Assembly (NCBI RefSeq): GCF_021278025.1
Contig: NZ_JAIBHJ010000013.1
Span: 1 to 64,000, forward strand
Source: Motilimonas sp. E26
GTDB taxonomy: Bacteria; Pseudomonadota; Gammaproteobacteria; Enterobacterales; CBDFNC01
Length of the DNA stretch: 64,000 bases
Direction: 5' to 3'
Part shown: positions 34,135 through 43,182 of the stretch, piece by piece
Layout of the letters: the number at the start of each line of letters is the position of its first letter
How positions within the stretch are numbered: position 1 is the stretch's first letter
The notes under the pieces: generated by a model
What the model saw: the letters and a program-made list of their open reading frames with translations, nothing else
The model's database searches: none
What the model was told of the DNA's origin: nothing
Program-made: the position numbers and the translations under genes

Positions 34135-36159
34135 ATGGATAATCTTGTTTCTTCGCTTTTTCGTCGCCGCTGGTTAGCCTCAATGTTATTGAGCAGCTAC
34201 GCCTTGATCACAACCGCTAGTGCTGCGACAGAGGCCCCTGTTATGGTAGTAACAGGCACCAAAACCGAAAAGGCCTTACTCGATGTACCGGTGCGCACAG
34301 AAATAGTCACCGCTGCAGAACTCGCCAACAGCCATGCTCGCGATCTCGCTGAAGGGCTAAAAAACGTCCCCGGACTCATGTTAAAGCCAATCCACGGAAA
34401 AAGTGGTCAAGAAGTTTGGTTACAAGGTATTAACGCCGACCGCGTACTGGTTTTGATTGATGGCCTGCCCGTCACGGCCTCGACTGGATCCAGTGTCGAT
34501 TTAAGCCAGATAGCCGTGGCTGACGTGCAACATATTGAAATTGTTAAAGGTGCAGTATCTGCGCTGTATGGCAGTGAAGCCATGGGCGGCGTGGTCAACA
34601 TTATTACCAAACGCGCAACTGCTGGCACACGTTACCAATTCACCCTCGACGGCGGCAGCTACGGCAACCAACACAATGTCAGCAGCGCCCTACTTAATGA
34701 TCAACATGCCAACCTATTACTCAGTAAGAATAGCGATACTTGGTACGCCCAGTTGATGGCCGACATTCGCCACAAGGGTGGCAGTGATCTTGATCTTAGC
34801 GACTGGGATTTTGCAGGCGATGCCGGCGATAAAACCAATCTCTCCCTTGAACTAGGCTACCTATTTGCTAATGGCGGTGAGCTAACCGTCAAGCCCAGTT
34901 GGTACCAAGAAGATATTTACAAAAACTTTGGCTCTTTTGTCCCCGGTATTGGCAAAATCAAAAAAGTAAAAGGCGAGCAAGCTAGCCGAAAAAATATTCT
35001 ACTGGCTTACAACCAACCCCTTACAGATCATCTTGAACTGTCTAGCTGGTATATGTATGAAGAATTTGAAGATAAAACCTCGCAAGATACTTTAAGTACC
35101 CAAGCATTGGATCAAAGCCGTATTGGCCTAAGCAAGTTTGACAAAGTAGAGCTACAACTCGACAGCGATTATTTTAACAATCACTTGGTTACCTTTGGTG
35201 CAGTGGCTTATCGCAGCAGCTTAAACCAGCAGCAAATCAGTCGTAGCCAGCAAAACCAAAGCGATATCGATGAGCTCAACGGGACAAAACGTCGCAACAA
35301 CCTAGAGTTTTACTTACAGGATGACTTCTTCCTCACTGATAATTTAGAACTGCTGCCCGGTATTCGCGTGCAGCACGACTCGGACTTTGGCGTGCATGCC
35401 GCGCCCAAATTTAATCTGATGTATCGCCCCGACACATTAAGCCAGTTTGATGGCAAAATTCGCAGCGGCATCGGTACCGGCTACCGTGTCCCCACCTTAA
35501 AAGAACGTCATTATGTATTTGATCATAGTGCGTTAGGCTACATGATTTTGGGCAATCCTGACCTAGTCCCTGAAACCTCAGTTAGCCTGCAACTTGGTGC
35601 CGAGCTGCACCCTAATGCCGACTTAATGTTCGACATTAACCTGTTTCATAATGAGATTAAAAACCTGATTGATACGGCCTATGATCAGCAAGCATCGGAT
35701 GCGCGAGGCCTAAGTATTTTCAACTACAACAACGTTAACCAAGCCATGACCCAAGGTGTAGATATTAGCGCCAGTTATCAATGGCTACACAATTGGCAAA
35801 CCAACCTTTCTTATAGTTATTTAAATAGCGAAGACAAAACGACTGGCCAGCAACTCACTCGTCGCCCGGCACATTTAATTAAGGGCAAGCTTAATTATCA
35901 CTTAGCGGCGATCAATACAGACTTTTCGTTATACGGCAATTACCAAACCAAAGAGTACTTAGATGCCGAAAACCTACGTCAGTCGCCGGCCTACAGCACC
36001 TTTGACTTTAAGGTGAACTATTTTATTCAGCCACAAACGCGAGTCTTTTTTGGCATAGATAACCTTACTGACACCGTACGCGACACGCCCGCAACCGGCA
36101 CAGATTTTAGACCGGAAGTCGGTCGTTTTGTTTACCTTGGACTGCGCATAGAAGGCTAG
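34135..36159 (+). CDS. hmuR: TonB-dependent haem receptor (HmuR-like)
   Basis: About 674 residues from MDNLVSSLFRRRW. A signal peptide is followed by a TonB-box-like PVMVVTGTKT, the plug domain (VPGLMLKPIHGKSGQEVWLQGINADRVLVLIDG, SALYGSEAMGGVVNIITK) and a 22-strand barrel ending in Gly. The segment GYRVPTLKERHYVFDHSALGY followed by NPDLVPE fits the FRAP...His...NPNL signature described for haem/haemoglobin receptors. A Fur box lies just before it and a HmuY-like haem-binding lipoprotein just after. It should import haem across the outer membrane. Confidence 0.85.
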   Translation: MDNLVSSLFRRRWLASMLLSSYALITTASAATEAPVMVVTGTKTEKALLDVPVRTEIVTAAELANSHARDLAEGLKNVPGLMLKPIHGKSGQEVWLQGINADRVLVLIDGLPVTASTGSSVDLSQIAVADVQHIEIVKGAVSALYGSEAMGGVVNIITKRATAGTRYQFTLDGGSYGNQHNVSSALLNDQHANLLLSKNSDTWYAQLMADIRHKGGSDLDLSDWDFAGDAGDKTNLSLELGYLFANGGELTVKPSWYQEDIYKNFGSFVPGIGKIKKVKGEQASRKNILLAYNQPLTDHLELSSWYMYEEFEDKTSQDTLSTQALDQSRIGLSKFDKVELQLDSDYFNNHLVTFGAVAYRSSLNQQQISRSQQNQSDIDELNGTKRRNNLEFYLQDDFFLTDNLELLPGIRVQHDSDFGVHAAPKFNLMYRPDTLSQFDGKIRSGIGTGYRVPTLKERHYVFDHSALGYMILGNPDLVPETSVSLQLGAELHPNADLMFDINLFHNEIKNLIDTAYDQQASDARGLSIFNYNNVNQAMTQGVDISASYQWLHNWQTNLSYSYLNSEDKTTGQQLTRRPAHLIKGKLNYHLAAINTDFSLYGNYQTKEYLDAENLRQSPAYSTFDFKVNYFIQPQTRVFFGIDNLTDTVRDTPATGTDFRPEVGRFVYLGLRIEG

Positions 36160-36199
36160 TCCCCACCCTCTGTTTGATCTAAGAAAGGAAGAAACCAAG

Positions 36200-37351
36200 A
36201 TGTACCCTAATAAAAAAATACTCGCCCTTGCTGTCAGCTCTATTTTATTAACCGCGTGTGGCGGTGGCTCAGGCGGATCTGCCACAACCGACACCAACCA
36301 GCCGGTGCCTACACCAACACCTACTATTGCACCCGAGCCGGTACCGACTTTTACTGATGCTAACTTAGATGCCACCAATGCTAGCCAACCAGCATTATTC
36401 GATCTGCTATCAAATGCCACCGTAACCGACCAGAGTTGGCAGATCGGGTATCAAAAATACAGTGGCTTTATGCTAAATGGCGGTTTATCTGGCCAAGGTA
36501 AAGTCAGTGGTTGTATTGCACACCAATACAGCAGCTTGTTTGATGGTGAAGGCAACGCAATCGAAGCCGAATTTGTTAAGCTCAATCAAACCAACACGGT
36601 TACAGATTTTAACGCCGTGACCGCTGACGCCTGCAGCGAATTTGTCAGCGACAGCCTAATCACCCAAATTAAAACCTCGGACTGGCTTGAAGCCGATTAT
36701 AGCCAAGGCGCACCGGTATATTCCGCTAAAGCAGACAATGGTTGGATCATTCGCTCAGCCAGTGGCGACCATTATGCTCGTGTTAGCGTCAAACAAGTCA
36801 GTGTTGCCTTTGGCCCAACCACAACTCGAAAAGTGATATTAAGGGTAGAAAATTGGGATGCCAATGCGCAGCAATTTAGCCCTGCGGTAGATTCACCAGT
36901 GTTAGATTTTTCTAACGCGACAGCTTATTGGGATTTAGAAACGAATGCTCTAACAAGCGCAGATCAAGCTTGGGACTTAAGCATTAAAGTAAATGGCCGC
37001 GATTACCCACTGCAAGTGAATGGCGGCGCATCGGGCTCAGGCAAAGCAGGCGTAGGCGCGGTGATGGTAGCCAATGTAAATGCCGTGACCGATCCCACCG
37101 ACAACAAGCAAGTGTATAAATACTTTGCCGATCGCGCCGAAGGCATTTTAAGCAAACCGGGTAGCTACGGCCCCTTGGAATACAGCGTTCAAGGCCAGCA
37201 CAAAATGTGGCCAACCTTTACCACTTATTTAATCAAAGACGAAAGCCAAGGCGATGCCCGCTTGTTTAAACTGCAAGTGGTGAGCAACTACGGCAGCGAT
37301 GGCGCCCTAAAAAGCGGTAATTTAGTATTGCGCTATCAAGAGCTTAATTAG
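36200..37351 (+). CDS. hmuY: HmuY-like haem-binding lipoprotein, two repeats
   Basis: A 383-residue lipoprotein (signal ending LLTAC, then GGGSGGS and a Pro/Thr linker). Two similar halves are visible. The first has DQSWQIGYQKYSGFMLNGGLSGQGK, the second DQAWDLSIKVNGRDYPLQVNGG and the closing FKLQVVSNYG...GNLVLRYQ, typical of HmuY. HmuY-family proteins take haem from host or environmental haemoproteins and hand it to the TonB receptor. It lies 40 bp downstream of the receptor and is likely co-transcribed from the Fur-controlled promoter. The tandem architecture is unusual compared with the single-domain Porphyromonas protein. Confidence 0.8.
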   Translation: MYPNKKILALAVSSILLTACGGGSGGSATTDTNQPVPTPTPTIAPEPVPTFTDANLDATNASQPALFDLLSNATVTDQSWQIGYQKYSGFMLNGGLSGQGKVSGCIAHQYSSLFDGEGNAIEAEFVKLNQTNTVTDFNAVTADACSEFVSDSLITQIKTSDWLEADYSQGAPVYSAKADNGWIIRSASGDHYARVSVKQVSVAFGPTTTRKVILRVENWDANAQQFSPAVDSPVLDFSNATAYWDLETNALTSADQAWDLSIKVNGRDYPLQVNGGASGSGKAGVGAVMVANVNAVTDPTDNKQVYKYFADRAEGILSKPGSYGPLEYSVQGQHKMWPTFTTYLIKDESQGDARLFKLQVVSNYGSDGALKSGNLVLRYQELN

Positions 37352-37363
37352 TCCTGCATAAAT

Positions 37364-37474
37364 AGCCATTGCTTGATTAAGCCGCCACGAGCCGCCGTAA
37401 ATACCTCCCTGTAAGCTCAAGCGCGGCATCCTTGCCGCGCATGCTCGTGGCCACTTAATCAGCATGGCTTAGTG
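37364..37474. repeat. 111-bp repeat, copy 1
   Basis: About 95% identical to 37688-37798 in the same orientation. The ends are inverted (AGCCATTGCTTGATTAAGC against GCTGATTAAGTGG-like reverse), closing a hairpin, with an inner GCGCGGCATCC-TTGCCGCGC stem. No coding content. Confidence 0.85.
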
Positions 37475-37499
37475 GTCGACGCGATCGCAGTAAAGCATG

Positions 37500-37645
37500 T
37501 TTTTATGGCAAAACTTCGTTTTCAAGGATGAAAACGCAGATCGTATAGGGACATACACCCAAACAATTTCATGGGGCAAAGTTCAGCGTTATTTGCTGGA
37601 TATTGTTTGGGTCTATTCACAGCGGTTTTGCGATGAAAACAGGCT
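37500..37645 (+). repeat. Dispersed repeat family A, copy 1 (with nested insertion)
   Basis: The core GGCAAAACTTCGTTTTCAAG is followed by GATGAAAACGCAGATCG and TATAGGGA. The right half (TTCACAGCGGTTTTGC) comes only after a stretch of about 60 bp bounded by an 11-bp inverted repeat ACCCAAACAAT (37557-37567) / ATTGTTTGGGT (37602-37612), absent from the other copies. A 60-codon ORF here is an accident of the repeat. Confidence 0.75.
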
Positions 37646-37687
37646 TGAGTGCTCTGGTACTCAAGTGATCAATAAATGACAGCGCCA

Positions 37688-37798
37688 AGCCATTACTTGA
37701 TTAAGCCACCACGAGCCGCCGTAAATACCTCCCTGTAGGCTCAAGCGCGGCATCCTTGCTGCGCATGCCCGTGGCCACTTAATCAGCATGGCTAAGTG
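37688..37798. repeat. 111-bp repeat, copy 2
   Basis: Same orientation as copy 1, with about six substitutions. The two copies bracket the family A element like a small composite. Confidence 0.85.
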
Positions 37799-38004
37799 TA
37801 ACTGTAAACATTATAATTTCATTTAGAGCATTGATTTTTAAGACAATACAGCAGCATCAAGCTCGCTAACAAAAATAATTTGTAGTGGATACACTAAAAA
37901 ATGGAAACCTAGAAAACCAAAGACAAAAAAGGAGAAGCTTAGTGCCTCTCCTTTTAATCATTAGTTTAATCCGTTCGGTTTATGTACAAGCAACTGGATT
38001 TTTA

Positions 38005-39597
38005 TCAGCTACCTTTCACGGTTTTAATTAACAGCTGGCCTACATCAGTGTGGTGCGAAAGCTGTGAAAAAGGTGCGGTGACAGCGTCTGGACCGTAGGC
38101 AATAACAGCAACTGGCGTATCAGTATGTGTACCCGTGCCCCAAACAATATTTTGTTCTTCACCCATCGCGCGGCCAATTAGGTCGTTACGAACTTCTTCA
38201 CCGTAAACATAGAAAGCTTCAAAATCATCAACCTTAGGAAAGGTTTCAGCGCTTAAGTAGCTATGTTTAGGGTCGTGAAAGTGATTCGGCTCAGTTTCCA
38301 AAATAGCCTTAGCTTGCTCTAATGTAATATCAAACTCGCTGTTTGCATTAACGATTTTTTGCAGTGTTTGTGGTTTTTTATCACCGCTATCATCAAACTC
38401 AATCAGCATGTTCGCAAAGCTGGTTTTTTGCGCGTATAACTTATCAAGAATAGCTAGGGCACCAAAGTTAAAGTTAGGCTTGTAAGCGTGATCTTTAAAT
38501 GCGCTACCCGAACGATTTTCAGGTTGAACGATACCAGCGCGTGAATAACTAAAGCCAAAGCCACCGGTTTCATGGTCTGCCGTTACCACCACTAGGGTAT
38601 CGTTACGATCTTTCACCCAGTCATACACATATTGAACTGTTTCATCAAACTTAAGCATTTCATGCAACATGGTACCGGCGTCATTATTATGTCCAGCCCA
38701 GTCAATTTGCCCACCTTCAACCATTAAGAAGAAACCATCAGGGTCTTGAGCTAATACATCTAGCGCTTTCTGAGTCATTTCTTTTAAACCCGGCATCGAG
38801 CGTTTCGGATCGTTTTTACTATTACTGTATTCAATACCATCTTGCATGCCTGAATAAGCAAATAGACCAAGCACTTTATCTCCCTGCGCCGCCGCTAAAG
38901 CCTGACGAGTATGAACAACGCTATAACCTGCAGATGCAGCTTGAGTTAATAGGTTTTTCTCGTCGTTACGCTTCGACTTAATTTTAATATCACCACCAGT
39001 CTGCTTAACCAGCTGCTGATATACCTCGCCTTTATCGTTAGCCGATTTAGGGATCCAGTAACGTAAGCCACCCGATAACATCACATCAACGCCTGTCGCG
39101 AGCATCTCTTCAGCAATTTCATTTTCGAATGAACGATGTGGTTGATGCGACGCAAAAGCCGCAGGGGTTGCGTGGGTTAAGCGCGTATCAGACACTAGGC
39201 CTGTGGCTTTGCCCATTTTTTTGGCAATTTCTAAAACGCTTTCAACCGGGTTGCCATCAATATCCAAGCCGAGCGCTTCAGAAGGCGCATCAACACCAGA
39301 GGCTAAGTGAGAAGCAGAACAAGCAGAATCAACCACCAAAGCATCCGCTGGGCTATGTAATGACATGCCAAGCACGCCCTTATCAATGAGGGTTTTTAGT
39401 GCAGTGTCATGACCTTGGTAGATGGAGTTAGGCGCTTTACGCGCATACTCTTCTAGCAATCCCATTTGGCCAGGTCCCATGCCGTCACCAATCATTAAGA
39501 TGACATTCTTTACGGGGGTTTGTGCAAAACTTGCGTAACTCGCTAGGGTTAATGAAAGCGCTAGAACAGACTTTTTTGCCACGTGCATCGGTATCAT
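38005..39597 (-). CDS. Alkaline phosphatase (periplasmic, PhoA superfamily)
   Basis: A 530-residue exported enzyme that releases phosphate from monoesters. Signal peptide MIPMHVAKKSVLALSLTLASYASFA. Metal and catalytic residues are visible: MIGDGMGPGQ (Asp, metal), DSACSASHLASG (catalytic Ser near residue 92), EGGQIDWAGHNND and VTADHETGGF (metal ligands), and a late GTHTDTPV His. The enlarged C-terminal part resembles Vibrio-type alkaline phosphatase. AGGA 7 nt upstream supports the start. Four PhoB-type repeats lie upstream, so it should be induced by phosphate starvation. Confidence 0.95.
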   Translation of the reverse strand: MIPMHVAKKSVLALSLTLASYASFAQTPVKNVILMIGDGMGPGQMGLLEEYARKAPNSIYQGHDTALKTLIDKGVLGMSLHSPADALVVDSACSASHLASGVDAPSEALGLDIDGNPVESVLEIAKKMGKATGLVSDTRLTHATPAAFASHQPHRSFENEIAEEMLATGVDVMLSGGLRYWIPKSANDKGEVYQQLVKQTGGDIKIKSKRNDEKNLLTQAASAGYSVVHTRQALAAAQGDKVLGLFAYSGMQDGIEYSNSKNDPKRSMPGLKEMTQKALDVLAQDPDGFFLMVEGGQIDWAGHNNDAGTMLHEMLKFDETVQYVYDWVKDRNDTLVVVTADHETGGFGFSYSRAGIVQPENRSGSAFKDHAYKPNFNFGALAILDKLYAQKTSFANMLIEFDDSGDKKPQTLQKIVNANSEFDITLEQAKAILETEPNHFHDPKHSYLSAETFPKVDDFEAFYVYGEEVRNDLIGRAMGEEQNIVWGTGTHTDTPVAVIAYGPDAVTAPFSQLSHHTDVGQLLIKTVKGS

Positions 39598-39641
39598 GGG
39601 TTTTCCTATGAAAAATGATGAAATAAGTATTAGAGTGGCGA

Positions 39642-39685
39642 TACTAAGACTGTTTTATGACAAGAATAAGACACTTGAATGACTA
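39642..39685 (-). promoter_or_regulatory. Tandem PhoB (Pho box) repeats
   Basis: Read on the minus strand there are four contiguous 11-bp units: TAGTCAT-TCAA, GTGTCTT-ATTC, TTGTCAT-AAAA, CAGTCTT-AGTA. Each matches the PhoB half-site CTGTCAT-N4 in phase. The better pair (39663-39646) matches 15 of 18 Pho-box positions. They end 45 bp before the phosphatase start. Confidence 0.82.
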
Positions 39686-39810
39686 ACAATAAACACTAAA
39701 AGAACTACAAATACGCAATAACTGCAGAATAGATCGCTAATTAAACCGATTATTCGAGGTACTCCCCTGCACAATTATAATGGCCCGACAAAGCCCAGCG
39801 ACAAGAAACG

Positions 39811-40575
39811 TCAATACTTCCCTTGCTCCAACCGCTCAAAATATTCCTGATAGCGACCACTTGCAATGGCTTGCTCTAACAACTGGTTGAATTGCACTCT
39901 AAGCTTATCTGAATCAGGCATGTTACGTGGAAACATAACAAAACTGTCATTACGTAAAAAAGGTACTTTGCTGTATGTAATCAGGGCAGCACTTGCGGGA
40001 TCAAGTTCACTCCGCAGCTCAGCCAAACCAATGTGCATTTCCTGCGGGTAAAGATCGATACGCCCCCGTAATAACTTACTGAAATTTTGCTTCACACTCG
40101 TCACTCGTTGCTGGCTTACCTGACCATCAGCTACCATCTTATCTAGCTCTGGCCCGTAGCTGTAGGCAATATCTCCACCAAGACGCATGCCAACAATCTG
40201 TGCTAAATTCTCAGCCTGCAATTGCCGTGACTTAAGGGAAAAAAATACGAACTGTTCCTGTAACACTGGTGCACTAAACAAAAAATCGCGTAATCGCTCC
40301 GGCTTGTACATCCAGACCGCAGTGGCGTCATAAAGCTGGCTGCTCGCCGCCAATGAATAAACGCGGCCCCAAGGCGCAAAATGATAGTTAACCTGATAGC
40401 CAGCGTCTTTAAACAAATCACTAATAAGATGTGCCACCGGGCCATGATGTTTCAACTGTTCGGAAACAAAAGGCGGCCACTCACCTACCACAATATTAAG
40501 TACCCGAGCCTGTTTGGCAAGCGCCAATGAACAAGGTAGAGCTAACCATAAAACAAAGACGAGGATCAGTCGCAT
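39811..40575 (-). CDS. Extracellular solute-binding protein family 3
   Basis: A 254-residue exported protein (signal MRLILVFVLWLALPCSLALA). The mature part VLNIVVGEWPPFVSEQLKHHGPVAHLISDLF, ATAVWMYKPERLRDFLFSAP and the type II binding fold place it in the family 3 (polar amino acid) binding proteins. Many such orphans in Alteromonadales are not tied to a transporter. It is downstream of the phosphatase promoter region but transcribed on the same strand as the phosphatase from its own unit. Ligand unknown. Confidence 0.8.
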   Translation of the reverse strand: MRLILVFVLWLALPCSLALAKQARVLNIVVGEWPPFVSEQLKHHGPVAHLISDLFKDAGYQVNYHFAPWGRVYSLAASSQLYDATAVWMYKPERLRDFLFSAPVLQEQFVFFSLKSRQLQAENLAQIVGMRLGGDIAYSYGPELDKMVADGQVSQQRVTSVKQNFSKLLRGRIDLYPQEMHIGLAELRSELDPASAALITYSKVPFLRNDSFVMFPRNMPDSDKLRVQFNQLLEQAIASGRYQEYFERLEQGKY

Positions 40576-40864
40576 GGCAACGACAACGGGAGATTAAATC
40601 GTTGAATTTTTGGTAAAAAAACATCCCCCACTAAGAGCGCAGTAAAAAATGACTGGGTTACCTGCAATGCTAGCATGAGTTTCATCCCTTGCTGTAAATC
40701 GGTACCAAACCGCCATCGCGGTTAAGATATTTGGTTGTTAAAAAGTATAAACCAGCTAATGCCTATTTATAAATTTAAAAATAGTCGGCAATAGGCTAGT
40801 CTCTTAAATTAGTGCCTAGAAAAGCAATAACTGATCTATTGCAAGTTAATCTTTGAGACACTGC
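40576..40864. other. Intergenic region with one small stem-loop
   Basis: AACCGC-CATC-GCGGTT (40708-40723) is the only structure seen. No gene is apparent. Confidence 0.4.
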
Positions 40865-41620
40865 TCAAACAAGTGCACAACTTTGCTGCTTCACTTGTTT
40901 TGATTTATTGATTTGCTTCGCTTTTTTCTTATCTCTTACCCATAAGACTGAGCCATTGGTTTTTTTCATCTCGAACAAATCAATCGCTGAAAATAAGTCG
41001 CTAAGCTTTTTATAGCCATAATTTCTTTGATCAAATGAAGCATGGTTAGAAATGTGAGTACCAATCGGCCCAAGCATCGCCCAACCATCATCTTCCTCAA
41101 CGGCTTCTATGGCTTGGCGTAGCAGGTTAACAAGCTTGGTATCACTTTTTATACTTCTACTCTGCTTTTGAATGGGCTGCTCTTGCTCTGTTTCATCATC
41201 AAAATAAAGGAATCTAGAACAACTATTAACAAAAGCCAATGGAGCTTTACGCTCACCAAAGCCAATAACAAACTTACCATCTGCAAGTGAACGAGTAACA
41301 AGGGGAGTAAAATCACAGTCTGAAGAGACTAGGCAAATAATATCAATGTTCTTTGTGTAAATAACATCCATTACATCGATAACCAATGCCATATCCGTGG
41401 CATTTTTCCCTTTGGTTAAATCAAACTGCTGAATGGGCTGTATCGCAAACTCATGAAGAACATCTTCCCACGGCTTTAAATTTTGATTTTTCCAATTGCC
41501 GTAGGCTTTTCTGATATTTACAACACCATACCGAGCTAACTCTGAAAGGACTTTACCTATCTTCTTGGCTGGTGCGTTATCAGCATCGATAAATACTGCA
41601 ATTTTTTCTTTATCCTTCAC
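40865..41620 (-). CDS. NYN-domain (LabA/DUF88) protein with OST-HTH/LOTUS domain
   Basis: About 251 residues from a GTG at 41620, which has GGAG 6 nt upstream; a start at 41650 lacks this. Residues ~5-150 form a PIN-like NYN nuclease domain (IAVFIDADNAPAKKIGKVLSEL, then GKNATDMALVIDVMDV and VSSDCDFTPLV, giving the acidic residues D10, D12, D73 and D103-type cluster). Residues ~165-235 match an OST-HTH/LOTUS RNA-binding domain (LVNLLRQAIEAVEEDDGWAMLGPIGTHI, NYGYKKLSDLFSAID). It is probably an RNase acting on structured or specific RNA. Stands alone. Confidence 0.88.
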   Translation of the reverse strand: MKDKEKIAVFIDADNAPAKKIGKVLSELARYGVVNIRKAYGNWKNQNLKPWEDVLHEFAIQPIQQFDLTKGKNATDMALVIDVMDVIYTKNIDIICLVSSDCDFTPLVTRSLADGKFVIGFGERKAPLAFVNSCSRFLYFDDETEQEQPIQKQSRSIKSDTKLVNLLRQAIEAVEEDDGWAMLGPIGTHISNHASFDQRNYGYKKLSDLFSAIDLFEMKKTNGSVLWVRDKKKAKQINKSKQVKQQSCALV

Positions 41621-41958
41621 TGCTTTCTCCTCAGCAAGATAAGAGCCCACCTTGAATTATCCACATCTAAGCGCACGAAACACATACCACTAAAAACCAA
41701 ATTACATACATGCATCAAAATACAGCTTGAGCAAGTAACAACCGTATTACAGGAAAAGGAGAGTATTGATGGAACAAAAATATTAAGCAGGCTTAGCTAT
41801 AGATATTTTTTATCAAGTATATACCTGAGCACTAACAAGAGCCTGTGAGCAACCCTAGATATCAGAGAAAACACAGCTACTTTTTAGTACATGCTGAAAT
41901 AAATGAAGTAAAAACGGCTGTCAAACGCATTGATTTTGAGCCCAATGCGTTTTAAAAA
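41621..41958. other. Intergenic region; terminator at its left end
   Basis: AAACGCATTG (41923-41932) and CAATGCGTTT (41943-41952) form a 10-bp stem just after the hutZ stop and probably end the hutX-hutZ transcript. The rest is AT-rich, with no gene. Confidence 0.6.
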
Positions 41959-42510
41959 TCACACCACCTCTGCCTTAGCAATCGGCTTGTGCCCTTCGGT
42001 TAAATGAATAAAATCAACTAAGTCCTCACCAGAAACTTGAAAAGCTTGACCAAAACCTTTAACGAATAAACCCTGTTGTGGCGTCAGTTGGAACAACACA
42101 AAATCTTCTAACACACTTAAACCAGTTACGATTTCACCAAAACGATCGGTTAAGGACTCAATCACTTGTTGCCACTCTGGGGTTTCGCGCTCGACCGCCT
42201 TGACGCTGGCATCAAAGGTGAGCCGCTTACGGGCAAAGATGCTTTTGGCTTGTGCTTCATCCTCGATCATCATTAACGACACCTTTGGCTGCGCCAGTAA
42301 GTTGCGAGCATGGCGGGCTATTTTACTGATCAAAATGTAATACGCTTGGTTATGCATAATAAACGGCGCATAGCTAACATTCGGCTGGCCTTGCTCATCC
42401 ACCGTGGCCAGCTGCAAGGTTTGGCATTGCTGACGAAACTCGGCAATGTCGGGGCCCAAGCGGCCTTGTAATCGCTGTTGCTTTTCGGTGCTTGTCTCTG
42501 CTTGGTTCAT
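41959..42510 (-). CDS. hutZ: Haem utilisation protein HutZ (HugZ-type)
   Basis: A 183-residue protein of the split-barrel FMN/pyridoxamine-phosphate-oxidase fold, which in this family breaks down haem to release iron. Barrel segments FRQQCQTLQLATVDEQGQPNVSYAPFI and ISKIARHARNL are visible. The C-terminal loop HLTEGHKP carries the histidine used in haem binding by HutZ/HugZ. The ATG overlaps the stop of hutX by 4 nt, so the two are coupled. Divergent from hmuTUV behind a Fur-like site. Confidence 0.9.
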   Translation of the reverse strand: MNQAETSTEKQQRLQGRLGPDIAEFRQQCQTLQLATVDEQGQPNVSYAPFIMHNQAYYILISKIARHARNLLAQPKVSLMMIEDEAQAKSIFARKRLTFDASVKAVERETPEWQQVIESLTDRFGEIVTGLSVLEDFVLFQLTPQQGLFVKGFGQAFQVSGEDLVDFIHLTEGHKPIAKAEVV

Positions 42511-43034
42511 ACTTCTTCTACCTGTGACTGCTTAAGTTTTTGAAATTTTTCGACTTGCTCAGGAATTAACTGGCGCTTGGCATCGCGGCCTAAATACACT
42601 TTAAAAACCCCTTCTCCCGTGGCGGTGAAAAAGCCAATAAAGTAACTTTCTTTGCCGTTAAATGGCTTACTGACTAAGGCAATGTGCGCCACGTTATCTA
42701 GCCTTAAGTGGCCATGTAATTCACCACTTTTACCCATTAAATTATAGTAATCATGAGCTGATTTCCCCTTCGGGAAATTGGCCTTCACCTCAAAAATAGA
42801 GCCTTGGCTATGCACTATGGTGGTCACAGGCCCCCAATCACTCAGTTGCTGTAAGATAGTTTCGGCTGCATCACCAGCAATGGCGGTAACCATGGCTTTG
42901 GGCAAAGCCAACACGACTTCTCCCTCACTTAAATTTAATTGTTCGGCCATTCCTGCCGGATGCAAACCGGGTTGATCAATCAGCACTGTCGCCACTTGTT
43001 TGGCAACTTGGGACTTAGAAATATCTTGGTACAC
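42507..43034 (-). CDS. hutX: Cytosolic haem carrier HutX
   Basis: A 175-residue protein of the HutX/HuvX family, which accepts haem after import and passes it to HutZ. It shows GMAEQLNLSEGEVVLALP, ATILQQLSDWGPVTTIVHSQGSIFEVKANFPKGKS, and GYYNLMGKSGELHGHLR-type residues (HDYYNLMGKSGELHGHLRLDN) near the middle. First gene of the coupled hutX-hutZ unit, facing hmuTUV over a 148-bp spacer with a Fur-like site. Confidence 0.92.
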   Translation of the reverse strand: MYQDISKSQVAKQVATVLIDQPGLHPAGMAEQLNLSEGEVVLALPKAMVTAIAGDAAETILQQLSDWGPVTTIVHSQGSIFEVKANFPKGKSAHDYYNLMGKSGELHGHLRLDNVAHIALVSKPFNGKESYFIGFFTATGEGVFKVYLGRDAKRQLIPEQVEKFQKLKQSQVEEV

Positions 43035-43116
43035 AATGAACCTCTTAAACGAATATCTAGCGCAGTTTTGGCGCTAGCTTCAAACCAAGTAAGCTGGAAT
43101 ACCGATGAATTTATCG

Positions 43117-43138
43117 TAAATGATAATTGATATCAATT
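43117..43138. promoter_or_regulatory. Fur box between hutX and hmuT
   Basis: AATGATAATTGATATC (43119-43134) matches the Fur palindrome at 13 of 16 positions and continues into TCAATTGC. It can control both divergent haem operons. Confidence 0.8.
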
Positions 43139-43182
43139 GCATTTAGGAATAATATTTGCCGAAATCATCGCATGAGGACGTA

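Noticed and set aside
37497-37679. 60-codon frame downstream of hmuY
   Set aside because: It lies wholly inside a non-coding repeat. The apparent likeness to the frame at 46253-46510 is due to the shared repeat.
37364-37798. Insertion sequence
   Set aside because: The repeats are 111 bp, contain no transposase frame and are hairpin-like, so they are listed as repeats rather than an IS.
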